DNA from: Janibacter sp. DB-40
GTDB taxonomy: Bacteria; Actinomycetota; Actinomycetes; Actinomycetales; Dermatophilaceae
Length of the DNA stretch: 64,000 nt
Direction of reading: 5' to 3'
Assembly: GCF_029510815.1 (NCBI RefSeq)
Contig: NZ_CP120360.1
Coordinates: 558,001 to 622,000, forward strand
Under the pieces are notes generated by a model. That model was given only the letters and a program-made list of their open reading frames with translations, searched no databases and was not told the origin of the DNA. Each line of letters starts with the position of its first letter. Within the stretch, counting starts at the first letter, position 1. The translations under genes and the position numbers were made by a program. Positions 16,646 through 24,865 of the stretch are shown here, in pieces.

Positions 16646-17673
16646 AGCCACGCGTCGATGTCGGCCATCGCCGTGGCCACCAGCTCGGCCGGGGCCGCGC
16701 TGGCGCGGAAGGAGCTGCGGGCCAGCTCCGCGATCCGGGCGTCGTCGAGGCCGTGGACCGCGCGGGCGGTCTCGTACTGGTCGAGCAGGCGGGAGTCGAA
16801 GAGCAGCGGGTCGTCGGCGCCGAGGGCGATCGTCGCGCCGGCGTCGATGAGCGTGCGCAGCGGCACCTCCGCCAGGTCGTCGTAGACGCCCAGCGAGACG
16901 TTGGAGCCGGGGCAGACCTCCAGGGCCACACCCGCCTCGACGACGGCTGCCAGCACCCGCGGGTCCTCCACGCTGCGCACACCGTGCCCGAGACGGTGGG
17001 GACGCAGTGCCTCGAGGGTCTCGGCGACCGCGTCGGCCCCGAGCAGCTCCCCGCCGTGGGGCACGAGCAGCAGCCCGGCGTCCTCCGCGATGCGGAAGGC
17101 CTTCGCGAAGTCGGTCGTGTCCCCCCTTCGCTCGTCGTTGGACAGCCCGAAGCCGAGCACGCCCCCGGGACCGGCCATCCTCTTGGCCAGGCGCGCGATG
17201 GTGCGGGCCTCGAGTTGGTGCCGGGTACGGCTGGCCGCCATGAGGACCCCGACGCGGGCCGAGCCGGTCGCCCCGGCGGTCGCGTTCACCGACGCGACCT
17301 CGTCGAGGACGATCTCCATCGCGGGGGTGATGCCGCCGACGAAGGGGGCGTAGGAGGTCGGGTCGACCTGGATCTCCAGCCAGCGGGAGCCCTCGGCCCC
17401 GTCGTCGAGGGCGGCCTCGCGCACCACCCTGCGCATGGCCTCCTCGCCGCGCACGACGTGCCTGGCCGAGTCGTAGAGGCGCTGGAAGCGGAACCACCCG
17501 CGCTCGTCCGCCGCGGACAGCTGGGGAGGGTAGCCCTCGTAGAGCACGTGCGGCAGGCGCACCTCCTGCTGCGCGGCGAGGTCGCGGACCGACTCGACGC
17601 GCATCGAGCCGGTGAAGTGGAGGTGCAGGTGGGCCTTGGGCAGCGCCCGCAGATCCCGACCCGTGGTGCTCAG
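16618..17673 (-). CDS. add: adenosine deaminase
   Basis: 351-residue zinc metal-dependent hydrolase of the adenosine/AMP deaminase family, converting adenosine to inosine. The metal motif HLHLH is followed by FTGSM; later come the HGGE motif, HRLGHGVRS with the metal His and GADDPLLF with the catalytic/metal Asp. The first in-frame ATG (17604) lies after HLHLH and would delete it, and no ATG, GTG or TTG is in frame upstream. CTG at 17673 forms a CTGA overlap with the stop of the preceding gene and is the likely start, reading LSTTGRDLRALPKAHLH. The C-terminus (PPLAGA) and TAA stop come from a copy of the 41-bp repeat. Confidence 0.9.
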   Translation of the reverse strand: MSTTGRDLRALPKAHLHLHFTGSMRVESVRDLAAQQEVRLPHVLYEGYPPQLSAADERGWFRFQRLYDSARHVVRGEEAMRRVVREAALDDGAEGSRWLEIQVDPTSYAPFVGGITPAMEIVLDEVASVNATAGATGSARVGVLMAASRTRHQLEARTIARLAKRMAGPGGVLGFGLSNDERRGDTTDFAKAFRIAEDAGLLLVPHGGELLGADAVAETLEALRPHRLGHGVRSVEDPRVLAAVVEAGVALEVCPGSNVSLGVYDDLAEVPLRTLIDAGATIALGADDPLLFDSRLLDQYETARAVHGLDDARIAELARSSFRASAAPAELVATAMADIDAWLAAPPLAGA

Positions 17674-18191
17674 CTGCGGTCCCCGGGGTCCGTCGAGTCG
17701 CCGTCGATGACGTGGACCGCGGCCTCCTCGGCAGAGGCCGCGCCGCCGTCGACCCCGGCGTCGGTGGCCCAGGACTGGGACTCGTCGTCGTCGCCCCCGC
17801 CCTGGTCCGGCCCCACGAGGCGTCCGGCGCGCTGATCCCCGATCTGGGCGTCGCCGAGCCAGTCGTCGTCGGCGTCGATCGAGTCCCGGTCGTCCCCGCC
17901 CGACCGCTCGCGGTCGAGCCCGGACTCGTTGTCCGGGGCGCCGTAGGCCGAGTGCGGGTCGGGGACCTCCTGCTTGATGCGCTCGTCGATCGTCTCCTCG
18001 TCGCCCTGCTCCCCGGCGGTCACGCCGTGGGCGTACGAACCCCGAGCGGAGTCCGGGGGTGAGTACCCGGAGTCGAGCGCGTCCTCGCCCGGCTCACCCG
18101 AGCCGGTGAGGGTGTCCTCCGGCTGGAGCTGGTCCTCGTCGTCGAGGCTGTAGCTCGTGAGGTCGGTGTCGAGGTTCTCGGGCTCGGGCAT
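17670..18191 (-). CDS. DUF5709 family acidic protein
   Basis: 173-residue, strongly acidic, low-complexity protein. LDDEDQLQPEDTL, DALDSGYSPPD and RIKQEVPDP match the conserved blocks of the actinobacterial DUF5709 family, whose function is unknown. No signal peptide or membrane segment is seen, so it is probably cytoplasmic and largely disordered. It lies between the aminotransferase (12 bases upstream, with AGAAGGAG before its ATG) and the deaminase (4-base overlap), forming a three-gene minus-strand unit. Confidence 0.85.
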   Translation of the reverse strand: MPEPENLDTDLTSYSLDDEDQLQPEDTLTGSGEPGEDALDSGYSPPDSARGSYAHGVTAGEQGDEETIDERIKQEVPDPHSAYGAPDNESGLDRERSGGDDRDSIDADDDWLGDAQIGDQRAGRLVGPDQGGGDDDESQSWATDAGVDGGAASAEEAAVHVIDGDSTDPGDRS

Positions 18192-18203
18192 GAGGAACTC
18201 CTT

Positions 18204-19499
18204 CTAGTCGCGTGCGGTGAGCTTCTCCGTCGCCGCGAGGAGCACGCAGGTGGCGACGGTCTCCATCGCCTCGGTCAGCTCCTCCATCGGCGGCATCGTC
18301 GGGGCCAGTCGGATGTTGGTGTCGTCAGGATCCTCACCGTAGGGGAAGGATGCGCCCGCCGGCGTGAGCGAGAGCCCGGCCTCCTTGGCCAGCTCCACGA
18401 CCCGCGAGGCGGTGCCGGGCAGGACGTCGAGGTTGACGAAGTAACCGCCGGCGGGGGTGTTCCACGTGGCCACCCCGCGACCATCCAGGCGCTCGGAGAG
18501 CACCCGGTCGACCTCGGCGAACTTCGGCGCGAGGATCTCTCGGTGCTTGGCCATGTGCGCCCGCACGCCGTCGGCGTCGCCGAAGAACTCGACGTGCCGC
18601 AGCTGGTTGACCTTGTCCGGGCCGATGGACCCCTTGCCGAGGTGCGCGAGGTACCACTTCACCTGCTCGACCGAGGAGGCGAGGAAGGCCACGCCCGCGC
18701 CGGCCCAGGTGACCTTGGAGGTGGAGGCGAACAGCACCGCGCGGTGCGGGTTGCCGGCGGAGGAGGCCAGCGACAGCACGTCGGCGCTCTTGGTCTCGTC
18801 CTCGGTGAGGTGGTGGATCGCGTAGGCGTTGTCCCAGAGGATCTTGAAGTCGGGGGCGGCCGTCTCCATGGCGACCAGGCGACTGGCGACCTCCTGGGTG
18901 CACGTCGCGCCGGTGGGGTTGGCGTAGGTGGGCACGATCCACATGCCCTTGACCGAGGGGTCGGAGGCGGCGATCCGGGCGACCTCGTCGACGTCCGGGC
19001 CGTCCTGGGTCATCGGGACGGTGACCATCTCGATGCCGAGGTCCTCGAGCAGCGCGAAGTGGCGGTCATAGCCGGGCACCGGGCAGATGAAGGTGATCTT
19101 CTCCTCCTGCGACCACGGGCGCGGGGAGTCGATCGCACCGAAGAGGAGCAGGTCGACCAGGACGTCGCGCATCATCGTCAGGGAGGAGTTGCCGCCGGCG
19201 ATGAGCTGGTCGACGTCGACATCGAGCAGCTCGGCGAAGATCTCGCGCAGCTCGACGAGGCCGCTCAGCCCCCCGTAGTTGCGCACGTCGGTGCCGGCGC
19301 GGTCCTTCGTCGACCGGGGGAGCGAGAGCATGTCGTCGGCGAGGTCCAGCTGCGCCGCGCTCGGCTTGCCACGGGTCACGTCCAGCGTCACCCCCTTCGC
19401 TGCCTGGGCGGCGTGGGCCTCACGCAGGCTCCCGGCGAGGGCGTCGAGCTCCTCGGCGGACAGGTCGGGCAGGGGGCGCTCAGCATTCGCGGAAGTCAC
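18204..19499 (-). CDS. class Ic (MocR-type C-terminal) PLP aminotransferase, probable aspartate aminotransferase
   Basis: 431-residue fold-type I aminotransferase without the DNA-binding domain of MocR regulators. VTRGKPSAAQLDL at the N-terminus, PVPGYDRHF, the substrate/PLP region WIVPTYANPTGATC and the Schiff-base Lys at about residue 262 in STSKVTWAGAG place it with the class Ic aspartate aminotransferases known from Corynebacterium. Start is GTG 19499. AAGACT ends 6 bases before it and no ribosome site is visible, suggesting a leaderless transcript. It heads the minus-strand unit that includes the DUF5709 and deaminase genes. Confidence 0.88.
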   Translation of the reverse strand: MTSANAERPLPDLSAEELDALAGSLREAHAAQAAKGVTLDVTRGKPSAAQLDLADDMLSLPRSTKDRAGTDVRNYGGLSGLVELREIFAELLDVDVDQLIAGGNSSLTMMRDVLVDLLLFGAIDSPRPWSQEEKITFICPVPGYDRHFALLEDLGIEMVTVPMTQDGPDVDEVARIAASDPSVKGMWIVPTYANPTGATCTQEVASRLVAMETAAPDFKILWDNAYAIHHLTEDETKSADVLSLASSAGNPHRAVLFASTSKVTWAGAGVAFLASSVEQVKWYLAHLGKGSIGPDKVNQLRHVEFFGDADGVRAHMAKHREILAPKFAEVDRVLSERLDGRGVATWNTPAGGYFVNLDVLPGTASRVVELAKEAGLSLTPAGASFPYGEDPDDTNIRLAPTMPPMEELTEAMETVATCVLLAATEKLTARD

Positions 19500-19505
19500 G
19501 CCGAC

Positions 19506-19511
19506 AGTCTT
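19506..19511 (-). promoter_or_regulatory. -10 box of the aminotransferase, predicted leaderless
   Basis: On the minus strand AAGACT is separated by 6 bases (GTCGGC) from the GTG start at 19499. It is one base from the TAGACT box of hadA and rpoB. Confidence 0.45.
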
Positions 19512-19656
19512 CCACTTCCGCCGAGTTCGCGGTGCGGGTGTTCGGTGACGTACAGTTGTTCCTCGGTTGACTTCGGTCAGACTATCCGTCGTGCCCGCAC
19601 GTGGTGACGTCGACCCGAAGGCTCCGCGGACCGCCGCCCCAACCGTGGCGGTCCGA

Positions 19657-19729
19657 AGGGCAGTGGCTCAATTGGTAGAGCACCGGTCTCCAAAACCGGC
19701 GGTTGGGGGTTCGAGTCCCTCCTGCCCTG
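19657..19729 (+). tRNA. tRNA-Trp (CCA)
   Basis: A 73-base tRNA: acceptor AGGGCAG (19657-19663) with CTGCCCT (19722-19728), anticodon loop CTCCAAA with CCA, and T arm GGGGGTTCGAGTCCCTC. It precedes secE-nusG as in most actinobacteria. TTGTTC (19556-19561) and GACTAT (19580-19585), 18 bases apart, are a weak promoter candidate upstream. Confidence 0.97.
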
Positions 19730-19833
19730 CGTTGCACGACTCGCAACACCCGCAGGTGTGCATCACCACGGTGGGCGCCGCGCGACATGTCTGCGTGCGG
19801 AGCACGACGGAACCCGGACGAGAAGAGATTGAC

Positions 19834-20091
19834 GTGAGCCAGCTCGGAGCGCAGCCGACCAACGCGCGGCGCGGCCAGAAGGGCGGCAACCCGGTTTCAC
19901 GGTTCTTCGGCTCGATCGGACTCTTCGTCGCCCAGGTCCTCGACGAGCTGCGCAAGGTCGTCCGGCCGACGCGCTCGGAGCTGGTCAACTACACGTTGGT
20001 GCTCATCGTCTTCGTGGTGGTGATGATGGCCTACATCTCGGGCCTGGATGCGGTGTTCACCCGGGCCGTGCTCTGGGTCTTCGGCGGCTGA
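19834..20091 (+). CDS. secE: preprotein translocase subunit SecE
   Basis: 85-residue single-span subunit of the SecYEG channel. The N-terminal part is polar (ARRGQKGGNPVSRFF), followed by the amphipathic helix QVLDELRKVVRPTRSEL and one membrane helix YTLVLIVFVVVMMAYISG. GTG 19834 is the start that gives the normal short actinobacterial length; the longer in-frame reading would run through tRNA-Trp. nusG follows after 74 bases. Confidence 0.95.
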   Translation: MSQLGAQPTNARRGQKGGNPVSRFFGSIGLFVAQVLDELRKVVRPTRSELVNYTLVLIVFVVVMMAYISGLDAVFTRAVLWVFGG

Positions 20092-20165
20092 GGCCGCCGG
20101 TACACGCCGTACTACCGGGCGCCCCCGAGCGCCGTCGTTCGAAGTCGAAGTGAGGAAAACAGGTC

Positions 20166-21071
20166 ATGTCCGACCCAGCTCAGACCCCCGATCCCCAGGA
20201 GACCGAGGGCTCGAGCGCGATCGCTGCCGAGCAGGCCGAGCGAGCCGCTCAGCCCCCGGCTGACCTGCCCACCGCGCAGGAGGCGGACGACGCCCGCGCC
20301 GCCGAGGAGTCCCTCGAGGAGGCCTCCGAGCCGGCCGGCGCCGACGACGTTTCTGAGACCGACGCGACCGGGTCCGACGACTCGGAGGTCGACGAGCCCG
20401 AGACCGCCGCGCCGGTATCCGAGGACGAGGACGGCGACCTGCTTCCCGAGGACACCGAGGACCCCGTCCAGGCCTTCAAGGACGACCTCGCCGAGCGGTG
20501 GGGTGACTGGTACGTCATCCACACGTACGCGGGCTACGAGAACCGCGTGAAGCACAACCTCGAGACGCGCATCGCGAACCTCGACATGGAGGACTACATC
20601 TTCGAGGTCGCCGTGACCATCGACGAGGTCACCGAGATCAAGAACGGCCAGAAGAAGACGCGCAAGCAGCCGCGCATGCCCGGCTACTGCCTCGTGCGCA
20701 TGGACCTCACCGACGAGTCGTGGGGCGCCGTCCGGCACACGCCCGGCGTCACCGGCTTCGTCGGCAACGCCCACAACCCGGTGCCGCTGGGCCTCGACGA
20801 GGTCTTCACCATGCTCAAGCCCGCCGACCTCGACAAGCCTGCCGCCGCGGCCGCCTCCGCCCCGGCCAAGGGCGGCCAGTCGGCCTCGGCTCCCATCGAC
20901 GTCGACTTCGAGGTCGGCGAGTCCGTCACCGTCATGGAGGGTCCCTTCGAGACCATGCCGGCGACGATCTCCGAGATCCTTCCCGAGGCCCAGAAGCTGA
21001 AGGTCCTCGTCTCCATCTTCGGCCGGGAGACCCCGGTCGAGCTCGGCTTCAACCAGGTGGCCAAGCTCTGA
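20166..21071 (+). CDS. nusG: transcription termination/antitermination protein NusG
   Basis: 301 residues. The first about 100 are an acidic, Glu/Asp/Ala-rich and probably disordered extension not present in E. coli NusG (181 residues). The NGN domain begins at [18 protein letters not shown] and includes [15 protein letters not shown] and TPGVTGFVG; a Pro/Ala linker leads to the KOW domain ([23 protein letters not shown]). It binds RNA polymerase and, through KOW, Rho or ribosomal S10. The acidic extension is shared with other actinobacterial NusG proteins, but its role is unclear. GAGGAAAACAGGTC precedes the ATG. Confidence 0.97.
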   Translation: MSDPAQTPDPQETEGSSAIAAEQAERAAQPPADLPTAQEADDARAAEESLEEASEPAGADDVSETDATGSDDSEVDEPETAAPVSEDEDGDLLPEDTEDPVQAFKDDLAERWGDWYVIHTYAGYENRVKHNLETRIANLDMEDYIFEVAVTIDEVTEIKNGQKKTRKQPRMPGYCLVRMDLTDESWGAVRHTPGVTGFVGNAHNPVPLGLDEVFTMLKPADLDKPAAAAASAPAKGGQSASAPIDVDFEVGESVTVMEGPFETMPATISEILPEAQKLKVLVSIFGRETPVELGFNQVAKL

Positions 21072-21163
21072 TCCCCGGGGGACACCCCCGGACGGTCAGG
21101 AATCCATTGCAACCGGGTCATCGCCCATGGCGTGGGCCCACCCGACGAAAGTAGGAACACCGC

Positions 21164-21595
21164 ATGCCTCCCAAGAAGAAGGTCTCCGGCTACATCAAGC
21201 TCCAGATCCAGGCGGGCGCGGCCACGCCGGCCCCGCCGGTCGGTCCGGCGCTGGGTCAGCACGGCGTCAACATCATGGAGTTCGTCAAGGCGTACAACGA
21301 CGCCACGGCGGACATGCGCGGCAACGTCATCCCGGTCGAGATCACGGTCTACGAGGACCGGTCCTTCTCCTTCATCACGAAGACCCCGCCGGCCGCCGAG
21401 CTGATCAAGAAGGCCGCGGGCGTCAAGAAGGCCTCCGGCGAGCCGCACAAGACCAAGGTCGGCAAGCTCACCAAGGACCAGGTCCGCGAGATCGCCGAGA
21501 CCAAGATGCCCGACCTCAACGCCCACGACATGGACGCCGCGATGAAGACCATCGCGGGGACTGCTCGTCAGATGGGTATTGAGACGGAGCTCTGA
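21164..21595 (+). CDS. rplK: 50S ribosomal protein L11
   Basis: 143-residue L11, part of the GTPase-associated centre with 23S rRNA and L10/L7-L12. The Pro-rich N-terminal [13 protein letters not shown] that contacts thiostrepton-class antibiotics is intact, and the C-terminal rRNA-binding domain ends in [14 protein letters not shown]. It follows nusG by 92 bases and leads rplA; a 153-base gap separates it from rplA. Confidence 0.98.
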   Translation: MPPKKKVSGYIKLQIQAGAATPAPPVGPALGQHGVNIMEFVKAYNDATADMRGNVIPVEITVYEDRSFSFITKTPPAAELIKKAAGVKKASGEPHKTKVGKLTKDQVREIAETKMPDLNAHDMDAAMKTIAGTARQMGIETEL

Positions 21596-21748
21596 CGACG
21601 GCGGTGAGAATCCGAGCGAGCGCCAGCGAGTGAGGCTCGGAACGCCGAGGAAGAGCGACCAACAGACCGAGGTCTGAGCACCACAGATCACCCCGTGGGA
21701 GGGCCCGCGCTGGCCCCGACCACACCTCCATCACCACCAAGGAGCACC

Positions 21749-22489
21749 ATGAAGCGCAGCAAGGCGTACCGCGCCGCAGCAGAGAAGATCAACGACGACG
21801 CCGTCTACGCTCCCCTCGAGGCCGTCCGCCTCGCCAAGGAGACCGCACGCACCTCGTACGACGAGACCGTCGAGGTCGTCTTCCGTCTCGGCATCGACCC
21901 CCGCAAGGCCGACCAGATGGTCCGCGGCACGGTCAACCTCCCCCACGGCACGGGCAAGACCGCTCGCGTCCTCGTCTTCGCCACCGGCGACAAGGCCGAG
22001 GCCGCTCGTGAGGCCGGAGCCGACCACGTCGGTTCCGACGACATGCTCGAGAAGATCCAGGGCGGATGGATGGACTTCGACGCCGTCGTCGCCACCCCGG
22101 ACCTCATGGGCAAGGTCGGTCGTCTCGGCAAGGTCCTGGGCCCCCGTGGCCTGATGCCGAACCCGAAGACCGGCACCGTCACGATGGACACGGCCAAGGC
22201 CGTCTCCGACATCAAGGGCGGCAAGATCGAGTTCCGCAACGACAAGCACGCCAACCTGCACTTCATCATCGGCAAGGCGAGCTTCGACGAGAAGGCGCTG
22301 GTGGAGAACTACCAGACCGCGTTCGAGGAGATCCTGCGGCTCAAGCCCTCGGCCGCCAAGGGCCGCTACATCGCCAAGGCGACCCTGAGCACGACGATGG
22401 GCCCGGGCATCCTGCTCGACGCCTCGCGCACCAAGGACCTCCTCGAGGAGTCCGCGCCGGTGATCCTGGAGTCGGCTGCCGCCGAGTGA
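21749..22489 (+). CDS. rplA: 50S ribosomal protein L1
   Basis: 246-residue L1, builder of the mobile L1 stalk and, in many bacteria, an autogenous repressor of its own operon. [26 protein letters not shown] and the C-terminal [11 protein letters not shown] are family hallmarks. AAGGAG lies 6 bases before ATG 21749. A terminator hairpin follows 17 bases after the stop, so the rplK-rplA unit ends here. Confidence 0.98.
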   Translation: MKRSKAYRAAAEKINDDAVYAPLEAVRLAKETARTSYDETVEVVFRLGIDPRKADQMVRGTVNLPHGTGKTARVLVFATGDKAEAAREAGADHVGSDDMLEKIQGGWMDFDAVVATPDLMGKVGRLGKVLGPRGLMPNPKTGTVTMDTAKAVSDIKGGKIEFRNDKHANLHFIIGKASFDEKALVENYQTAFEEILRLKPSAAKGRYIAKATLSTTMGPGILLDASRTKDLLEESAPVILESAAAE

Positions 22490-22506
22490 GCCAGCACCAC
22501 CCCTGA

Positions 22507-22549
22507 CGAAGGGGGCGCCGGTCCCGATTGCGGGACCGGCGCCCCTTCG
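22507..22549 (+). terminator. rplK-rplA terminator
   Basis: 19-bp stem with one bulged G (22507-22526 with 22531-22549), loop ATTG, closed by CGAAGGGG/CCCCTTCG. No T tail. Confidence 0.85.
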
Positions 22550-22672
22550 CCGTGTCCACCCGCTTGTGCACGCGGCGTGCACGCGGCGGTCAGGTTCCGC
22601 CCAGCGGCGGTGTCCACACTGACGGCGTACGGCCGCCCAGCGGCCATCCGCGACGAAAAGGACGATCCGACG

Positions 22673-23476
22673 ATGAAGACGACGACGACCGCGACCACCC
22701 TCGGCGCGGCCACGCTCATCGCACTGGCAGGGTGCGGTTCCGGCTCCGGCACTGACGTCAGCGAGGGCGACAGCGTCACGCTGGACGCGCTCAGCAAGGA
22801 CGTGAACGCCGCGATGGAGGGCGCCGGGACCGGTTCGATGAAGGCGACGTCCACCAACGTGGACCTCAAGGGGGACTTCGAGCTAGGGAAGAACGAGGCG
22901 GCGAGCATCACCGGCACGACGGGGGAGCAGCCCGTCGACGTCCGGGTGGTCGACGGGCTGCACTACCTCAAGGCGCCCTCGCCCGAGGTCACGCAGAAGG
23001 GCAAGACCTGGATCAAGGCCGACCCGGAGAGCAAGAACCCGCAGGACCAGCAGCTCGCCGGCTCGATGGAGGCCATGGCCGACCTGAGCGATCCGCTCAC
23101 GGCGATCGGCGGTGCGGACGACGTGGATGCGAAGGTGGCGAAGGTCGAGGACGGCAAGGTCACCTACGAGATCGCCCTGTCGAAGAAGGAGATGGGCAAG
23201 GTGCTCGAGCAGCAGGCCAAGGACGCCGGCAACGAGCAGGGGGCCGCCATGGCCGCCCAGCAGGCCCAGAAGACGACGACGACGCTCGTGGTCGACGAGG
23301 ACGACCTCCCCGTCAAGGCCACGACGAAGGCCGGGGACGCCACCCTGGACGTCGCATACTCGGGTTGGGGTGACGACGTCACCATCGAGGCCCCACCGAA
23401 GGAGAAGGTGGGCACGCTGAAGGTGCCGAGCCAGGGCGGCGGTTCCGCCGGTCCCGGTTCCTCGCCCTCGAGCTGA
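22673..23476 (+). CDS. LppX/LprAFG-like lipoprotein
   Basis: 267-residue exported lipoprotein. The signal peptide ends in the lipobox ALAGC, with the lipidated Cys at residue 21. The mature part (VTLDALSKDVNAAM, VDVRVVDGLHYLKAP, KTWIKADPE, TTTTLVVDEDDLPVKA) has the layout of the LppX/LprG beta-sheet fold, which binds lipids in mycobacteria. The C-terminus is Gly/Ser/Pro-rich. It sits between the rplA terminator and the rplJ leader, a position occupied by a lipoprotein gene in other actinobacteria as well. Lipoprotein nature is firm; ligand unknown. Confidence 0.85.
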   Translation: MKTTTTATTLGAATLIALAGCGSGSGTDVSEGDSVTLDALSKDVNAAMEGAGTGSMKATSTNVDLKGDFELGKNEAASITGTTGEQPVDVRVVDGLHYLKAPSPEVTQKGKTWIKADPESKNPQDQQLAGSMEAMADLSDPLTAIGGADDVDAKVAKVEDGKVTYEIALSKKEMGKVLEQQAKDAGNEQGAAMAAQQAQKTTTTLVVDEDDLPVKATTKAGDATLDVAYSGWGDDVTIEAPPKEKVGTLKVPSQGGGSAGPGSSPSS

Positions 23477-23500
23477 CACGTCGGGGCCGCCGGACCCGTT

Positions 23501-23529
23501 TTGACCAGCGGGGCGGCGGCCCCTATCGT
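23501..23529 (+). promoter_or_regulatory. rplJ-rplL promoter
   Basis: TTGACC (23501-23506), exactly 17 bases, TATCGT (23524-23529). This is one of the best promoter matches in the window and would start the transcript near 23536, giving a leader of roughly 190 bases. Confidence 0.75.
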
Positions 23530-23535
23530 TGTCCT

Positions 23536-23728
23536 CGACCACTGACCGCCGGTTGCCGCACCTGCTTGCAGGAGTGGCTGAAGGTTCCGCCGAGAGCGGG
23601 CGACCAGCGCAGGCCACGATTCGCGAGCCACGCCATGCGTGTGCGCCCTCGAGCCCCGTGCCCTGTGCCGGGGCTCTTCTCTTGTTCCGGGCCCGACCCG
23701 GTGGCACCACACGAGAAGGGAGGCCCGC
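23536..23728 (+). promoter_or_regulatory. rplJ mRNA leader (L10 leader candidate)
   Basis: An untranslated stretch between the promoter and rplJ, at the place where many bacteria carry the L10 leader to which L10-L12 bind for autoregulation. It ends with a terminator-like hairpin, GAGCCCCG (23651-23658) with CGGGGCTC (23669-23676), followed by TTCTCTTGTT, the most T-rich tail in the window. This would suit attenuation of rplJ-rplL. Identity rests on position and the hairpin; I could not compare it with the covariance model. Confidence 0.55.
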
Positions 23729-24319
23729 ATGGCGAACGCTCAGAAGGACGCCGCCATCGCCGAGCTGACGGAGAAGTTCCGCAGCTCCGGTGCGGCCGTT
23801 CTCACGGAGTACCGCGGTCTGACCGTGGACCAGCTCGCCGAGCTGCGCAAGAACCTCCGTGGCAACGCCACCTACTCCGTGGTGAAGAACACGCTGACCG
23901 CGCGCGCTGCCAAGGAGGCGGGCGTCGAGTCCGCCTTCGAGGGCCAGCTCGTCGGCCCGAACGCGATCGCCTTCGTCGAGGGCGACCCCGTCGAGGCCGC
24001 AAAGGGTCTGCGTGACTTCGCCAAGGAGCACCCCCTCCTGGTGATCAAGGGCGGGATCTTTGACGGGAACCCGCTCTCGCCGGAGCAGATCAACCAGCTC
24101 GCGCAGCTCGAGTCGCGCGAGGTGCTCCTGGGCAAGCTTGCTGGCGCCATGAAGGCCCAGCTCACCCAGGCAGCCCAGCTCTTCAACGCACCGCTCTCGC
24201 AGACCGCTCGGGTCGTCGACGCGCTGCGCCAGAAGGTCGAGGAGCAGGGGCCGCAGGCATGGGCCGACGAGGCCGCGCCTGCCACCGAATCCACCCCCGA
24301 GGGTGGCGACGAGGCCTGA
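23729..24319 (+). CDS. rplJ: 50S ribosomal protein L10
   Basis: 196-residue L10, base of the L7/L12 stalk. The N-terminal domain has [15 protein letters not shown] and [13 protein letters not shown]; the long C-terminal helix that binds L12 dimers ([14 protein letters not shown] region) is followed by a short acidic tail. ATG 23729 is preceded by GAAGGGAGG. rplL follows 69 bases on in the same unit. Confidence 0.98.
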   Translation: MANAQKDAAIAELTEKFRSSGAAVLTEYRGLTVDQLAELRKNLRGNATYSVVKNTLTARAAKEAGVESAFEGQLVGPNAIAFVEGDPVEAAKGLRDFAKEHPLLVIKGGIFDGNPLSPEQINQLAQLESREVLLGKLAGAMKAQLTQAAQLFNAPLSQTARVVDALRQKVEEQGPQAWADEAAPATESTPEGGDEA

Positions 24320-24388
24320 GGCAGACGCCTCGAGCCCAACCACATCACGCCACTCACGGCGGAAAACTCAGCAGAAAGGACGCCCATC

Positions 24389-24781
24389 ATGGCGAAGCTC
24401 AGCACCGACGAGCTCCTTGAGGCCTTCAAGGAGATGACCCTGATCGAGCTCTCCGAGTTCGTCAAGCAGTTCGAGGAGACCTTCGAGGTCACCGCCGCGG
24501 CCCCGGTTGCCGTTGCGGGTGCCGCCCCGGCGGCCGGCGGCGGCGACGCCGGCGCCGAGGCCGAGGAGCAGAGCGAGTTCGACGTCATCCTCGCGTCGGC
24601 CGGCGACAAGAAGATCCAGGTCATCAAGGAGGTCCGCGCGCTCACCAGCCTCGGCCTCAAGGAGGCCAAGGACCTCGTCGACGGCGCTCCCAAGGCCGTT
24701 GTGGAGAAGGTCGACAAGGAGGCCGCCGAGAAGGCCAAGGAGGCCCTCGAGGGCGCCGGCGCCACCGTCGAGCTCAAGTGA
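24389..24781 (+). CDS. rplL: 50S ribosomal protein L7/L12
   Basis: 130-residue stalk protein present in several copies per ribosome and recruiting translational GTPases. N-terminal dimerisation helices ([17 protein letters not shown]), an Ala/Gly/Pro-rich hinge at about residues 35-55, and the globular C-terminal domain with [28 protein letters not shown] precedes the ATG. A strong hairpin lies 36 bases after the stop. Confidence 0.98.
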   Translation: MAKLSTDELLEAFKEMTLIELSEFVKQFEETFEVTAAAPVAVAGAAPAAGGGDAGAEAEEQSEFDVILASAGDKKIQVIKEVRALTSLGLKEAKDLVDGAPKAVVEKVDKEAAEKAKEALEGAGATVELK

Positions 24782-24817
24782 TCCCTCCCCGTCTGTGACG
24801 GGGAACCACGGATCTGC

Positions 24818-24855
24818 CGAAGGGCGGGTCGCACCACGGTGCGACCCGCCCTTCG
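24818..24855. terminator. bidirectional terminator between rplL and the PLD-family gene
   Basis: Perfect 18-bp inverted repeat (24818-24835 with 24838-24855) with the CGAAGGGC/GCCCTTCG clamp, between convergent genes. A second, smaller 8-bp hairpin (24786-24793 with 24797-24804) precedes it right after the rplL stop. Confidence 0.87.
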
Positions 24856-24865
24856 CGCGTACGCC

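Noticed and set aside
17602..17604. ATG as start of the adenosine deaminase
   Set aside because: It would remove the HLHLH zinc motif that is encoded directly upstream in the same frame.
19567..19833. Longer SecE starting before tRNA-Trp
   Set aside because: The frame would pass through the tRNA gene; GTG 19834 gives a normal SecE.
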